The notes: generated from the sequence alone by a model not told the origin. A DNA stretch of 64,000 bases from Mangrovibacterium marinum (GCF_003046625.1 NZ_QAAD01000012.1:53994-117993), one strand, 5' to 3'. Shown: positions 1 through 9,931, counted from the stretch's first letter. Numbers and translations: made by a program.

Positions 1-43
1 GCGCATCGTATGCATATTGTAATTTTGGTAATTCGAATGACAT
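1..43 (-). CDS. sodB: Superoxide dismutase, N-terminal fragment (cut by window edge)
   Basis: The reverse complement of the first 43 bases starts with ATG and reads MSFELPKLQYAYDA. This is the hallmark N-terminus of Fe/Mn superoxide dismutases (E. coli SodB begins MSFELPALPYAKDAL). The enzyme dismutates superoxide in the cytoplasm. Only 14 residues are visible and the rest lies left of the window, so metal preference and integrity cannot be judged. It diverges from the MATE gene at 268. The call rests on a short but distinctive match. Confidence 0.8.
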   Translation of the reverse strand, partial: MSFELPKLQYAYDA

Positions 44-267
44 ATTCTCTTTTCTTTTAATATTGGTTCATTGTTATCTTGGCGTCAAGACTAATCAGAT
101 ATTTAAATCTTTTAATGCAAATCTAAAGACTATTCAGACTCGTTCCAAATAAAGAAGCTCTTTTCTTTATTGAAAAAATCTATCTCCAATCATTATTCTC
201 AATTAACCAACAGAATCAAGGCTTTAGCAAGCGGCATTTTTTTTGTTTCTTTGCCCAAAAAATTTCC

Positions 268-1569
268 GTGAACAGAAAAATCCTCCAACTCGCCATCCCC
301 AATATCATCAGTAACGTAACCATTCCGCTGTTAGGCTTGGTGGATATGGCCCTGATGGGGCATCTTGACTCGGAAGTCTACATCGGTGCCGTTTCTCTGG
401 GGACCGTCATTTTCAACTTTATTTATTGGGGGTTTAGCTTTTTGCGCATGGGGACAAGTGGCTTTACGGCTCAAAGTTATGGTGAGGGCGACGAAGCCGA
501 GAGTTTCTCTATTCTGGCCCGCTCGCTAACCGTATCAACGGTGATTAGTGTCTTGATTATCCTGCTGCAAGTCCCAATTGAATGGATCAGTTTTGCAGCC
601 ATCGGAGGAAGTGCGGAGGTAGAAACGTTGGCCCGCGAATATTTCAGCATTCGCATCTGGGCTGCACCGGCAACCTTGGGCCTGTATGCTTTAAACGGCT
701 GGTTTCTGGGGATGCAGAATGCCCGCTACGTGATGATCACCTCCATTTTGGCGAATGTCTTCAACCTCATTTTCAGTTTCATCTTTGTTTATTTTTTGCA
801 AATGAACTCTGCCGGCGTAGCCTGGGGGACGGTCATTGCGCAATATACCGGTATATTGACAGGCTTGTTTCTTCTGCGCAAAAAGTATAAACCGCTGTTT
901 GCCCACTACCAGCAAAGTTTGGTGTTTAACCTGGCTGCCCTGAAACGATTCTTTAAAGTCAACAGCGACATTTTCATCCGTACCTTCTGCGTCATCTTTG
1001 TCTTTACCTTTTTCACCTCCAAATCGGCCAGCATCAACGATCATATCCTGGCAGTTAATTCAATCCTGATCCAGTTTCTGCTGCTTTTCTCCTTTTTTAT
1101 TGATGGCTTTGCCTTTGCCGGCGAAGCACTGGCCGGCAAATACAAAGGTGAACAACGCAAAGATTTATTTTACGAGTTAACCCGCCGTCTGTTTGTGTGG
1201 GGTATTGGCTTGGCACTGGCTTTCAGCTTCCTGTTTTTAGTTGGCAACAAGTTTGTCATCGGGCTGCTGACCAACCAGGATGGTCTGTATGACACAGCCA
1301 GTCATTTTATTGTTTGGGTGATTCTCACGCCACTGATTACCTTCAGTTCCTTTGTGTGGGATGGCATTTACATTGGTGTGACCGCATCAAGAGAAATGCG
1401 CAACAGCATGCTTGCGGCCACCTTATTGCTCTTTGCTCCGAGTTTCTACTTCTTACAGGACGTACTCGGCAACCACGCCCTCTGGCTGGCGATGATGCTG
1501 TTTATGCTTGGCCGGGGTATTTTTCAGGCGATCCTATTCCCTAAAGTGCTGGCGAAAAGTTTCCACTAG
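268..1569 (+). CDS. MATE family multidrug/Na+ efflux protein
   Basis: A 433-residue integral inner-membrane protein with about 12 hydrophobic segments and the MATE N-terminus (LAIPNIISNVTIPLLGLVDMALMGHL). MATE proteins export cationic drugs or metabolites using a Na+ or H+ gradient. The length is normal for the DinF/NorM branch. The start is GTG at 268; no ATG fits the conserved N-terminus. It is monocistronic and divergent from the superoxide dismutase gene. The substrate cannot be told from sequence. The stop is followed within 11 bp by heptamer repeats rather than a clear terminator. Confidence 0.88.
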   Translation: MNRKILQLAIPNIISNVTIPLLGLVDMALMGHLDSEVYIGAVSLGTVIFNFIYWGFSFLRMGTSGFTAQSYGEGDEAESFSILARSLTVSTVISVLIILLQVPIEWISFAAIGGSAEVETLAREYFSIRIWAAPATLGLYALNGWFLGMQNARYVMITSILANVFNLIFSFIFVYFLQMNSAGVAWGTVIAQYTGILTGLFLLRKKYKPLFAHYQQSLVFNLAALKRFFKVNSDIFIRTFCVIFVFTFFTSKSASINDHILAVNSILIQFLLLFSFFIDGFAFAGEALAGKYKGEQRKDLFYELTRRLFVWGIGLALAFSFLFLVGNKFVIGLLTNQDGLYDTASHFIVWVILTPLITFSSFVWDGIYIGVTASREMRNSMLAATLLLFAPSFYFLQDVLGNHALWLAMMLFMLGRGIFQAILFPKVLAKSFH

Positions 1570-1579
1570 TGCGAGCGAG

Positions 1580-1656
1580 TTACTGGTTACTAGTTACTGG
1601 TTACTGGTTACTGGTTACTGGTTACTGGTTACTGGTTACTGGTTACTGGTTACTGG
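1580..1656. repeat. Heptanucleotide tandem repeat, unit TTACTGG x11
   Basis: Eleven consecutive 7-bp units TTACTGG; the second carries one change (TTACTAG). The array starts 11 bp after the MATE stop codon. It is non-coding, and a 7-bp unit would shift frame with each copy. It resembles the short heptamer arrays found between genes in some cyanobacteria and Bacteroidetes. Confidence 0.97.
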
Positions 1657-1660
1657 GCGG

Positions 1661-1709
1661 AACCTGGAACCTGGAGTTTGGAATTTGGAATTTGGAATTT
1701 GGAATTTCA
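1661..1709. repeat. Second heptanucleotide repeat, units AACCTGG / AATTTGG
   Basis: Seven 7-bp units in the same register, all but the last ending in GG: two AACCTGG, one AGTTTGG, three AATTTGG and a degenerate last copy. It lies four bases after the TTACTGG array, so two heptamer families sit side by side. The short stretch after it (to 1781) contains two TGATCACT copies, possibly decayed repeat. Confidence 0.93.
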
Positions 1710-1781
1710 GTGAATGGTAACCTGAAAATGGCTAAATCGTAAATTGTCTGATCACTGCAACTGCATACTGATCACTCCCCC

Positions 1782-3452
1782 TTAGTATTTAAAGCTGCTG
1801 CCACCCAAAAATTCCCGAATAACCGATGTTGGTGGAATTTCTATATCGTCGATATGATGAAAGTAGCTGAAAAACTTCAGCAGGCGGTTAGCCTCACAAT
1901 GTTCTTCGCAGGTTTCGGGCACGGCTTTCAGCAAAGGCTCCACATACTTTTTCAGTACAGCCAACTCGTACATCAAGGCCGAATTAAACATCACATCAGC
2001 ATTTTCCTGATAGGGAAAGATGTTCCGTTCTTCGCCATTACGCACACTGGGCCAACGCTTAATGGTATCGGCAGCCGAATAGCCCCGGTACTTGCTATCG
2101 CGCAAAATACGGCGTATCAATCGGTTGTCGGTTGTTGAGATATGATTGTGATCGTCGATCGAGATTTGTGTTAAAGCTGACAGGAAGATTTTGAAACTCA
2201 TCGTCCCATCCACCAGAGGCATCAGTTTGGGGTTCATGCCGTGAATCCCCTCAACAATCAGGACATGTCCGTCTCCCAGCTGCAGCTTATGACCGGAAGG
2301 TTCGCGGCGCCCTACGATAAAATTGAAGCGAGGCAATTCAACCTCCATTCCTTGAAAGAGCTGTAATAGCTGTTGATTGAAAAATTCAATATCAATGGCT
2401 TCCAGCACTTCAAAGTCATAATTACCATGTTCATCGCGCGGTGTTTTCTCCCGGTCGACAAAATAATCATCCAGCGAGATCAGGTGCGGAACAATGCCAT
2501 TGACGGCCAGCTGAACCGACAAGCGCTTGCTGAACGTTGTCTTTCCCGAGGCCGAGGGGCCGGCAACTAAAACCACCTTCAGCTGATCCCTTCGGGCATC
2601 AATCATATTGGCTATTTCCACGATTTTCTTCTCATGCAAAGCCTCCGATATTTTAATAATATCGCCTCCCCGTTCACTCTCGATATAGTGATTCAGCATT
2701 CCCAGGTTGGGAACATTCATCAGCTCCGCCCAGTTTTTATGTTCTTTGAAAATGCCGAACAACTTCTGCTGATGCTCCACTTCATTAAGCTCATCGAAAT
2801 CGTCGGGCTTAGGCACCTGCAAAAGGATACCATCAAAATAAGGCACCAGGTTGAAGGTTGTCAAGTAGCCCGTTGACGGCACATGATGCCCGTAAAAGTA
2901 GTTGCAATAACCATTCAGGTAATACAGAAATGAAAACAACATGCCCTGCTGATCAAACAGCTTGGCCTTTTCTTCCAGGCCTTGACGCTGCAATTCGTCA
3001 ACGGCATCGCGGGTGAGCAGGCCTTTTTTCTCGAAAGGAATATTTCGCTTCACCCAATACTCCATTTCTGTTTTTATCCCGAAGATATCCGAATCATCAA
3101 TCTTGCGTTCCAGGCCCAGAAGCTCGCAATAATAGCCCTGGCTAATTCCGTTCATCACCTTTAGCTTCACCTCGGGGAAGGTCTCGCGCACGGCAACGTA
3201 CAACAAAAAGATGAGCGAACGAACATACAAGCGCCGCCCGTCAATATGGGTGTAATCGATAAACCGAACCTGCTTGGATTTAACAACGGCAAACGAAAGT
3301 TCTTTCACCTTATTATTCACCAGTGCCCCGCATATCGGGTTATCGAGCTGAACACCCAGGTCATCCCTAATTTCTTCGAGGGTAATTCCCACCGGATAGG
3401 CTGTAACTGTGTTGGTGTTCTCGCAGTAAATATCAATTGTTTTCGAGCTCAT
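1782..3452 (-). CDS. Uridine kinase-like nucleoside kinase with N-terminal TGS/threonyl-synthetase-like region
   Basis: A 556-residue cytoplasmic protein. The C-terminal half is a P-loop kinase of the phosphoribulokinase/uridine kinase family, with a Walker A motif GPSASGKTT near residue 295, followed by SLDDYF and LIVEGIHG elements typical of uridine kinases. The N-terminal ~250 residues resemble the TGS and second additional domain of threonyl-tRNA synthetase, an architecture common in Bacteroidetes and Clostridia for proteins annotated nucleoside kinase. It probably phosphorylates a nucleoside such as uridine in salvage; the exact substrate is unproven. It lies 51 bp downstream of uvrA on the same strand. 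Confidence 0.85.
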   Translation of the reverse strand: MSSKTIDIYCENTNTVTAYPVGITLEEIRDDLGVQLDNPICGALVNNKVKELSFAVVKSKQVRFIDYTHIDGRRLYVRSLIFLLYVAVRETFPEVKLKVMNGISQGYYCELLGLERKIDDSDIFGIKTEMEYWVKRNIPFEKKGLLTRDAVDELQRQGLEEKAKLFDQQGMLFSFLYYLNGYCNYFYGHHVPSTGYLTTFNLVPYFDGILLQVPKPDDFDELNEVEHQQKLFGIFKEHKNWAELMNVPNLGMLNHYIESERGGDIIKISEALHEKKIVEIANMIDARRDQLKVVLVAGPSASGKTTFSKRLSVQLAVNGIVPHLISLDDYFVDREKTPRDEHGNYDFEVLEAIDIEFFNQQLLQLFQGMEVELPRFNFIVGRREPSGHKLQLGDGHVLIVEGIHGMNPKLMPLVDGTMSFKIFLSALTQISIDDHNHISTTDNRLIRRILRDSKYRGYSAADTIKRWPSVRNGEERNIFPYQENADVMFNSALMYELAVLKKYVEPLLKAVPETCEEHCEANRLLKFFSYFHHIDDIEIPPTSVIREFLGGSSFKY

Positions 3453-3503
3453 AGCAGATTGGTTTCTGTTGGTCCTGTCCGGCCCTGGCCGAACCTTGGA
3501 GCT

Positions 3504-6368
3504 CTATAAAGCTAACTCTTTTTTCAGAAATTCGGCGGTATACGATTCATTCTTTGCCACAATTTCCTCCGGAGTACCGGTTCCCATAATGGTGCCGCCA
3601 CCTCGGCCACCTTCCGGCCCCAGATCGATAATATGATCGGCAACTTTGATGACATCCAGGTTATGCTCGATGACAATAACGGTGTTCCCGCGATCGACCA
3701 ACTTGTACAAGACCTCCAACAACACACGGATATCCTCGAAGTGAAGCCCTGTTGTGGGTTCGTCCAGAATGTACAAGGTTTTGCCGGTATCCTTTTTAGC
3801 CAGCTCGGTGGCCAGCTTCACGCGCTGCGACTCTCCGCCCGACAAGGTTGTTGACGATTGCCCCAGCGTGATATAGCCCAGGCCCACTTCCTGCAAGGTT
3901 TTCAGCTTATGAGCAATGGAAGGCAGCGCTTCGAAAAACTCCACGCCCTGGTTGATGGTCATATCCAGAACATCGCTGATCGACTTGCCTTTGTAGCGCA
4001 CTTCGAGCGTTTCGCGGTTATAGCGTTTCCCGTTGCAGGCATCGCAATGCACATAAACATCGGGCAGGAAGTTCATCTCAATCAATTTCAGTCCACCTCC
4101 CTGACAGGACTCACAACGACCTCCTTTTACGTTGAAGGAAAAACGTCCCGGCTTGTAGCCTCTGATTTTTGCTTCCGGAAGCTGTGCAAACAAAGCACGG
4201 ATATCGGAAAAAACACCGGTATAAGTCACCGGATTGGAGCGCGGTGTTCGTCCCAAAGGCGATTGATCCACCTGAACCACTTTATCGATGTACTTCAGTC
4301 CATCAATTTTTTCATAAGGAAGCGGATCTTTCAGCGAATTATAGAAATACTGACTCAGCAGCGGTTGTAAGGTTCCGTTTATTAAGCTTGACTTGCCACT
4401 TCCGGAAACTCCGGTTACACAAATCATTTTTCCCAGAGGAAATTCCACCGACACATCTTTCAGGTTATTGCCCGTGCAACCGGTCAGTTTCAGACTTTTG
4501 CCATTGCCTTTACGCCGTTTTTCAGGCACCTGAATCTGGTGTTCTCCCTTCAGGTATTTCGAGGTTAAGGTATCGGCTTTCAGCACTTCTTCCGGTGTTC
4601 CGGCAGCAACAACTTCGCCGCCATGCCGCCCGGCAAAGGGGCCCATATCCACCAGATAGTCTGCCGACATCATCATGTCTTTATCGTGTTCAACAACGAT
4701 GACCGAGTTGCCGGTGTCGCGCAGTTTTTCGAGCGAATGAATCAGGCGCACATTATCGCGCTGGTGCAAGCCAATACTGGGCTCATCGAGGATATACAAC
4801 ACATTAACCAGCTGCGAACCAATTTGGGTGGCCAGGCGTATGCGTTGCGACTCTCCGCCCGACAAGGTGCCCGACGAACGATCCAGCGACAGATATTCCA
4901 AACCAACATCCAGGAGGAAACTCAGACGGGTGCGAATTTCTTTAATCACCTCGTGTCCGATTTTCAACTGCCGCGACGAAAGCCGTTCTTCCAGGCCTTC
5001 AAACCAATCGCGCAGCTCGGCGATATCCATGCGGGCCAGCTCCGAGATATTCTTTTTATCGATTTTAAAATAGAGCGATTCTTTGCGCAAACGACTCCCC
5101 TTACATTCGGGGCAATCCTGTTCCTTGACAAATTGATTGGCCCACTTTTGGGCTGTTCGCGAAGGGTTATCGTCGCGTTGGCTATCGATGTATTTAACAA
5201 TCCCTTCGAAGTTCATCATGTAATTCACCGAACTGCCAAGCGGCGAGTTTTTCAGCTGAATACGTTCATTGGTTCCGTAAAGAATCGCATCCAGGGCTTC
5301 CTCGGGGATCTCTTCGACCGGTGTTTTCAGGTTGAAGCCATATTTTTCGCCGAGGGCTTCAATTTGCCAAAAGATGAGCGTATTTTTTTGGGAGCCCAAA
5401 GGCGCAATTCCCCCTTTGGCAATGCTCAGTTTGGGATCGGGGATGATTTTATCGCGGTCGATTACGGCAATGCGCCCCAGGCCATTACATTTATGACAGG
5501 CACCTTGCGGCGAGTTGAAGGAGAAGTTATGCGGTGCCGGCTCGTGATAGGAAATACCGCTGGTGGGACACATCAGCTGACGGCTGTAGAATTTCAGCTG
5601 ATCCGAATCATGATCCTTGATCAGGCAGACGCCATGTCCTTGTTTCATGGCCATCTGAACCGACTCCTTCAAGCGTTTTGTAATTCCCTCCTCAACCTTT
5701 ATGCGATCGATCACCACTTCAATAAAGTGATTTTTATAGCGATCCACACGCATATTGGGTTTCAGTTCAACAACTTCATCATCAACACGGGCATATAAGA
5801 AGCCTTTTTTGCGCAGCGACTCAAACAATTCGCGGTAATGTCCTTTTCGGCCACGCACCAAAGGGGCCATAATCAGGATTCGCTTTTGACCAAACTGCTC
5901 CTGAATCAAATTTAAGATCTGCTCGTCGGTGTACTTCACCATTTTTTCGCCTGTTTCGTACGAAAAAGCCTCAGAGGCACGGGCATATAACAAACGCAGG
6001 AAGTCGTAGATCTCGGTTACCGTGCCGACCGTCGACCGGGGGTTCTTATTGGTTGTTTTCTGCTCGATGGAAATCACAGGGCTCAGACCGGTGATCTTAT
6101 CCACATCGGGGCGTTCCATATTTCCGAGAAACGAGCGGGCATAAGCCGAGAAGGTCTCAATATAGCGACGTTGCCCCTCGGCATAAATGGTATCGAAGGC
6201 CAGCGACGACTTTCCGCTTCCGCTAAGTCCGGTAATTACCGTGAGTTTATTGCGGGGAATTTCGACATTAATATTTTGCAAATTGTGAACACGGGCACCG
6301 TGTACCGCAATTTTCTCGTCCTGATCGAGCAGTTCCTCTTCGGCGTACAAGCTATCTTTCTCCACCAT
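3504..6368 (-). CDS. uvrA: Excinuclease ABC subunit A
   Basis: A 954-residue DNA-damage sensor of nucleotide excision repair that works with UvrB and UvrC. Two ABC ATPase modules are visible: Walker [10 protein letters not shown] near residue 50 and GVSGSGKSS near 655, each with a signature LSGGESQR. Cysteine clusters of the zinc-binding modules are present (CPTSG...CHKC, CPEC, and CESCQGG...CDAC near residues 750-780). Length and motif order are normal for the family. The lytic transglycosylase gene starts one base upstream of it in the same transcription unit, with the nucleoside kinase downstream. Confidence 0.97.
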   Translation of the reverse strand: MVEKDSLYAEEELLDQDEKIAVHGARVHNLQNINVEIPRNKLTVITGLSGSGKSSLAFDTIYAEGQRRYIETFSAYARSFLGNMERPDVDKITGLSPVISIEQKTTNKNPRSTVGTVTEIYDFLRLLYARASEAFSYETGEKMVKYTDEQILNLIQEQFGQKRILIMAPLVRGRKGHYRELFESLRKKGFLYARVDDEVVELKPNMRVDRYKNHFIEVVIDRIKVEEGITKRLKESVQMAMKQGHGVCLIKDHDSDQLKFYSRQLMCPTSGISYHEPAPHNFSFNSPQGACHKCNGLGRIAVIDRDKIIPDPKLSIAKGGIAPLGSQKNTLIFWQIEALGEKYGFNLKTPVEEIPEEALDAILYGTNERIQLKNSPLGSSVNYMMNFEGIVKYIDSQRDDNPSRTAQKWANQFVKEQDCPECKGSRLRKESLYFKIDKKNISELARMDIAELRDWFEGLEERLSSRQLKIGHEVIKEIRTRLSFLLDVGLEYLSLDRSSGTLSGGESQRIRLATQIGSQLVNVLYILDEPSIGLHQRDNVRLIHSLEKLRDTGNSVIVVEHDKDMMMSADYLVDMGPFAGRHGGEVVAAGTPEEVLKADTLTSKYLKGEHQIQVPEKRRKGNGKSLKLTGCTGNNLKDVSVEFPLGKMICVTGVSGSGKSSLINGTLQPLLSQYFYNSLKDPLPYEKIDGLKYIDKVVQVDQSPLGRTPRSNPVTYTGVFSDIRALFAQLPEAKIRGYKPGRFSFNVKGGRCESCQGGGLKLIEMNFLPDVYVHCDACNGKRYNRETLEVRYKGKSISDVLDMTINQGVEFFEALPSIAHKLKTLQEVGLGYITLGQSSTTLSGGESQRVKLATELAKKDTGKTLYILDEPTTGLHFEDIRVLLEVLYKLVDRGNTVIVIEHNLDVIKVADHIIDLGPEGGRGGGTIMGTGTPEEIVAKNESYTAEFLKKELAL

Positions 6369-6369
6369 T

Positions 6370-7317
6370 CTAATTGTTTTCGTTGGTCCGGAATCCTTCA
6401 GCCGGCACTTTAATCGTGTATGTCTTTCGCTTGGAGTTTATCAAGTTATCATCGCGCAACCAAGGATTCAACATCTTCAAAATCTTATAATTTGTTCCAT
6501 GTTCTTTGGCAAAATCGGCAAAGCTGGCTACCGGTCCGTTCAAGGTCACCGTATTGAACCGCCATCGGGGATACACTTCATTTTCGCGAATATCGAACCC
6601 ATATTTCCGGGGGTTCTCCATAATCAGCTTGAGGGCTAAAATGCGAAACACGTAGCGCGATGTTTCTTCGCCCAGCAGCAAATCGTAGTAGCTGCTCACC
6701 TTCTGGCGTTCCAATTGCCGATCGATATGATTGCGGCCGGCATTATACGAAGCAGCCACCAAGGTCCAGCTACCGTACCTCCGGTACGAGTCTTTCAGGT
6801 ATTCGCAAGCAGCCTTGGTCGACTTCTCCAGATGATAACGTTCGTCCACCTGGGGATTGATCTCCAGTCCATAGTCGGTTGCTGTTCCTTTCATAAACTG
6901 CCAAAAACCAACCGCTCCGGCCGGCGACAACGCTTTTTCGTTGAAGCCGCTTTCCGCCAAAGCCAGGTAGGCAAAATCCTCCGGCACCGTATCGGCTTTC
7001 AAAATCGGCTTGATAATTTCCATATAGCGCGGCGCCAACTTCAGAAAACGCAGGGTTTGCGAATGAAAGTTCGCATTCACCAGCAACTCCCGATCCAGGC
7101 TTTCGCGAACATCGAAGTATTCCAAAGGAACCGGTTCGCCCATAAAGGTTAATTTCGATGGCACATCCACCGAACCGTGCATCGGAACTTCTACCCGTTT
7201 TACATTGGGGTTTTCCTCCTGTTTGGGAACTGTATAGGCTTGCAGGAAATAATAACATCCAACAAAAGCAACAAGCACCAACAGACTAAATAAGCTGCGT
7301 CCAACAATCTTTCTCAT
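6370..7317 (-). CDS. Membrane-anchored lytic murein transglycosylase (SLT family)
   Basis: A 315-residue protein with an N-terminal hydrophobic anchor (residues ~8-27) and an SLT goose-lysozyme-like domain. The catalytic glutamate is probably E122 in ALAESGFNEKA, followed by GAVGFWQFM and a later SYNAGR motif, the usual trio of MltD/Slt enzymes. It would cleave the MurNAc-GlcNAc bond in the periplasm to form 1,6-anhydroMurNAc ends. The C-terminal ~60 residues look like a LysM-like wall-binding module but are short and not certain. It precedes uvrA by one base, an unusual functional pairing. Confidence 0.88.
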   Translation of the reverse strand: MRKIVGRSLFSLLVLVAFVGCYYFLQAYTVPKQEENPNVKRVEVPMHGSVDVPSKLTFMGEPVPLEYFDVRESLDRELLVNANFHSQTLRFLKLAPRYMEIIKPILKADTVPEDFAYLALAESGFNEKALSPAGAVGFWQFMKGTATDYGLEINPQVDERYHLEKSTKAACEYLKDSYRRYGSWTLVAASYNAGRNHIDRQLERQKVSSYYDLLLGEETSRYVFRILALKLIMENPRKYGFDIRENEVYPRWRFNTVTLNGPVASFADFAKEHGTNYKILKMLNPWLRDDNLINSKRKTYTIKVPAEGFRTNENN

Positions 7318-7340
7318 ACCCTACATGCAATTTTAAACAG

Positions 7341-7371
7341 CAAAAATAATGGTTTTCAATGGGGCTATCAA
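7341..7371 (-). promoter_or_regulatory. Putative Bacteroidetes promoter for the transglycosylase-uvrA-kinase unit
   Basis: On the minus strand, TATTTTTG (7341-7348) fits the -7 consensus TAnnTTTG. A TTGA lies 19 bp upstream, close to the -33 TTTG. It is about 24 bp ahead of the transglycosylase start codon. Confidence 0.5.
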
Positions 7372-7785
7372 CCAAGTTGAATTTTTAATTTTTAAGACAA
7401 CTGAATTGCCAGCTTGTTCAGGCAAAAATTGCTTTTTGAACCACTGCCACCGCCATCGTTTTCAGCTTTGCGACGGGCGTCTCAATTTGAATGCCTGCTT
7501 TCTCAAAATAAAACTCCGTTCATCCTACTTCATCCTCGGCCGGGGAACTGAAAAACGGGGAAAACACCGGTAAAAGGTGGCCTCTGGTATCCGGCCGTCT
7601 GAATTTCCCGATCGAGGCGGAATCGGTATTCCGGACCCCGCATCCTCTTGCAAAACAGGCACGACCGACTATTTCTTCTACGGAATGAAAATCTTCATCA
7701 CCATGGCGATCGTTTTCTGTTGTCAATGCTTGTTCTAATGCCCTCCTGTTACGACCTATAAACAGGAAGGTCAAATCAATGGATC
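7372..7785. other. Intergenic stretch without a recognised gene
   Basis: About 410 bases between the promoter above and the terminator of the collagen-like lipoprotein gene. Short open frames exist on both strands, but their translations have no family resemblance and no plausible start context. I see no RNA gene or repeat here. Confidence 0.5.
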
Positions 7786-7820
7786 AAAAAAAAGGACAAC
7801 ATCCGGTTGGGTGTTGTCCT
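7786..7820 (-). terminator. Rho-independent terminator of the collagen-like lipoprotein gene
   Basis: Nine-bp perfect stem AGGACAACA/TGTTGTCCT (7793-7801 with 7812-7820) and a 10-nt loop. On the minus strand it is followed by a run of seven T (plus-strand A at 7786-7792). It sits 24 bp past the stop codon. Confidence 0.9.
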
Positions 7821-7843
7821 TCTCCTCTGGCTGCAAGCCTGCC

Positions 7844-8398
7844 TTACAGGTCGGAATTGACCAGCGTTGCGCGGTTGATTTTTCCGCCCCAAAGTAACAT
7901 GGCCCGGTTTACTTCGTCGTAGTTGGTAATATCGATCGACTTGTTACTGTACAGGTCGGCCGGAATGACGGCAATGCGGAAGGTTTGATCCACCAGGTCG
8001 CCCGATCCCAACCAGGCCGGATCCAGTTCACCATCAATAAAGATTTGAACATCGCCGGTTGTATAGTCGAAATTATACTGAAAGGCTCCCGATTCCAGGA
8101 AGATGGTTTGTGGCAACGCGCGCCAAACATCCAAACCATCTACGACTTTCCACAGGATATACACCACGACAGCATCGCCATTGTAAACCTGAAAATCATC
8201 CGGGAAAGGATAATACAAGGTATATTGATTATTCTCGGTAAAATCGCCGTTCACTTCGAACACGGTTCCCAGAATGTTTACCCCATCCTGTCCGTCCTGC
8301 CCATCCAGCCCGTCGTATCCGGGAGGGCCCATGGGACCTTCACAAGCCCCAAAGGCAACCACGGCTAATAGTAAAAAGAGTTTGTGTATTGTTTTCAT
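7844..8398 (-). CDS. Lipoprotein with short collagen-like Gly-X-Y tract
   Basis: A 184-residue protein with a signal peptide ending in a lipobox (VVAFGAC, Cys about residue 19), so it is likely anchored in the outer membrane. Immediately after the cysteine come about seven Gly-X-Y triplets (GPMGPPGYDGLDGQDGQDG), as in other Bacteroidetes collagen-like lipoproteins. The rest has no recognised domain and looks beta-rich. Function is unknown; surface exposure is an inference. It has its own terminator and no same-strand partner nearby. Confidence 0.75.
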   Translation of the reverse strand: MKTIHKLFLLLAVVAFGACEGPMGPPGYDGLDGQDGQDGVNILGTVFEVNGDFTENNQYTLYYPFPDDFQVYNGDAVVVYILWKVVDGLDVWRALPQTIFLESGAFQYNFDYTTGDVQIFIDGELDPAWLGSGDLVDQTFRIAVIPADLYSNKSIDITNYDEVNRAMLLWGGKINRATLVNSDL

Positions 8399-8549
8399 AG
8401 CAATATGTTTTGGTATTAATAACGTGATTTGCTTTCTCGTAAAAACAACATTCGTGCCGTAAATTGAAAAGCAAAGCCAGCAGTTACTAGTCCTGTTTGT
8501 TGCAACAAGTTACAACTTTTACCGGGATAATTTCGCGCTTGCCGGCTAT

Positions 8550-8690
8550 TTATCGAAGTACAGGCAAGCTTGCAGAACTGTTGCCTCGGTTCGGGGACCA
8601 AAACCAAAGCCGCTTGGCAAAAAGCCCCGGGGGCAACGAAAAGTTGACGCCGACGATCAGCAAAAAAAACAAAAGCAGCCCCATCATCAT
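8550..8690 (-). CDS. Possible 46-residue hydrophobic small protein
   Basis: A short frame begins with three consecutive ATG codons (8690, 8687, 8684). It encodes one strong hydrophobic segment (GLLLFFLLIVGVNFSLPPG) followed by a basic, aromatic tail (KRLWFW). It starts 38 bp downstream of the transglutaminase-like lipoprotein stop on the same strand, so it could be co-transcribed. The hydrophobic-then-basic pattern is typical of small membrane proteins, but a short frame like this can arise by chance. No homolog is recognised. Confidence 0.35.
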   Translation of the reverse strand: MMMGLLLFFLLIVGVNFSLPPGLFAKRLWFWSPNRGNSSASLPVLR

Positions 8691-8728
8691 GCGGACTGCT
8701 TCAGTATTCGCGGGCAACGAATTAGCCC

Positions 8729-9931
8729 TTAATTCTGATATAAAGCTTGTATCATCTGCGGTTCATCGGTCGTTCTGATTTTTTTGGAAATCAGCTCTCC
8801 ATTGGCACCGGCGTATTCCAGGCTGTACTGTTGGTTGCGTTTCACCCGGAAGACCAGATAATTGTTCATGTCGTCGGTTGGTGAGGGTGAAAAGCCAAAG
8901 TCAACTTCGCTTCCTTTTTCTTTCAGGCTGATGCGTTCGGGCACGCGGTTGTTGCCATCGGGCGTACAACTTTCGTCTTTAAACAAAACCACATTCAGCA
9001 ACATAAGATCAGCGGGCAAGCTATCGGCTTTCATTTGTTCCTGATACACTTCGATGTAACGTTTGGTCACATTATTGGCATGCACATAGCGGATGTTGTA
9101 ATCCCAGATGAGGCGAAACCAGGTTTGTGCCGGCTTAAAGGAGCTGGCGTAAATACTATAATCCGGATCGTCGGGATTTGCTTTCCCTGCATCAGCAATA
9201 AACCAACCGGTATCCAGCTTTTCGGGAGCATAATATTCGGTAGCTTTCCACTGTCCGTCAACCATCACTTCCACCCAGTTGTGGTTTCCCTCTTTGGTGG
9301 TCCAGTTGGGGATTCCCACCAAACGCGCCGGAATGCCTACCGAGCGAAAGGCATCAACCATCAGAATTGACAAACCGGTACAGGTGGCCATGCCTTGTTC
9401 CAGCGATTCAAAGGGACTTTGATCCACTTTTCGTCTTTTAACGTTGTATTCTGTTTTCAGCACTTTGTTAATATCCTTGCTCACCGAGTCGATTGCTGCC
9501 TGAATATCGGTGCAAGCTGCCACGCGCGGTGCAAACAGATCGTAAAATTGCTGACGCCAGTTATCGCGGCGCTCATTCAAAATGGCATAGGGCAACACTT
9601 CGTTAAAGAACACCGAATCGGGTAACGCTTGTGCCCAGGCATACTGCTGGCGTGCCTGATAAGCGATCCGGGTATTTTCGAGCAGGAAATCAGCCGTTAA
9701 AGAATCCAGGTCTCGCTGGGGCATATAGGCAATCAAAAAAGCCATCCCTTCCAGCTGATCGGCAGGAACCTGCTGTAAAGCCTGCTCCAATTGAGAACGG
9801 TTACTACCCGCTTTGTTTAAAGCCACGTTAAGCTGCTCAACTTGTTGCGGCTCCAGCTTGTTTTGCCAACTGCTGCTACACGATACGAAAATAGCACAAA
9901 GCAGCAGGGCTACACTTGTTAAATGTCTCAT
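8729..9931 (-). CDS. Transglutaminase-domain lipoprotein
   Basis: A 400-residue lipoprotein with a lipobox ending at Cys18. A transglutaminase-like (papain-fold) core carries the probable nucleophile Cys184 in GMATCTGLS and the catalytic His217 in GNHNWVEV. The third catalytic residue, usually Asp, is not obvious; the expected position reads ATEYYAPE. About 130 residues of helical sequence precede the core, and a beta-rich tail follows. Relatives are often peptidases or amide-forming enzymes acting outside the cytoplasm; the substrate is unknown here. The minus-strand neighbours do not suggest a pathway. Confidence 0.78.
   Translation of the reverse strand: MRHLTSVALLLCAIFVSCSSSWQNKLEPQQVEQLNVALNKAGSNRSQLEQALQQVPADQLEGMAFLIAYMPQRDLDSLTADFLLENTRIAYQARQQYAWAQALPDSVFFNEVLPYAILNERRDNWRQQFYDLFAPRVAACTDIQAAIDSVSKDINKVLKTEYNVKRRKVDQSPFESLEQGMATCTGLSILMVDAFRSVGIPARLVGIPNWTTKEGNHNWVEVMVDGQWKATEYYAPEKLDTGWFIADAGKANPDDPDYSIYASSFKPAQTWFRLIWDYNIRYVHANNVTKRYIEVYQEQMKADSLPADLMLLNVVLFKDESCTPDGNNRVPERISLKEKGSEVDFGFSPSPTDDMNNYLVFRVKRNQQYSLEYAGANGELISKKIRTTDEPQMIQALYQN

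Noticed and set aside
4623..5798. A 391-codon plus-strand frame opposite uvrA
   Set aside because: It lies wholly inside uvrA, which has all expected motifs; the translation shows no family features.
7520..7774. An 84-codon minus-strand frame in the 7.3-7.8 kb gap
   Set aside because: The translation is low in hydrophobic order, has no family resemblance and lacks a promoter or coupling to a neighbour.
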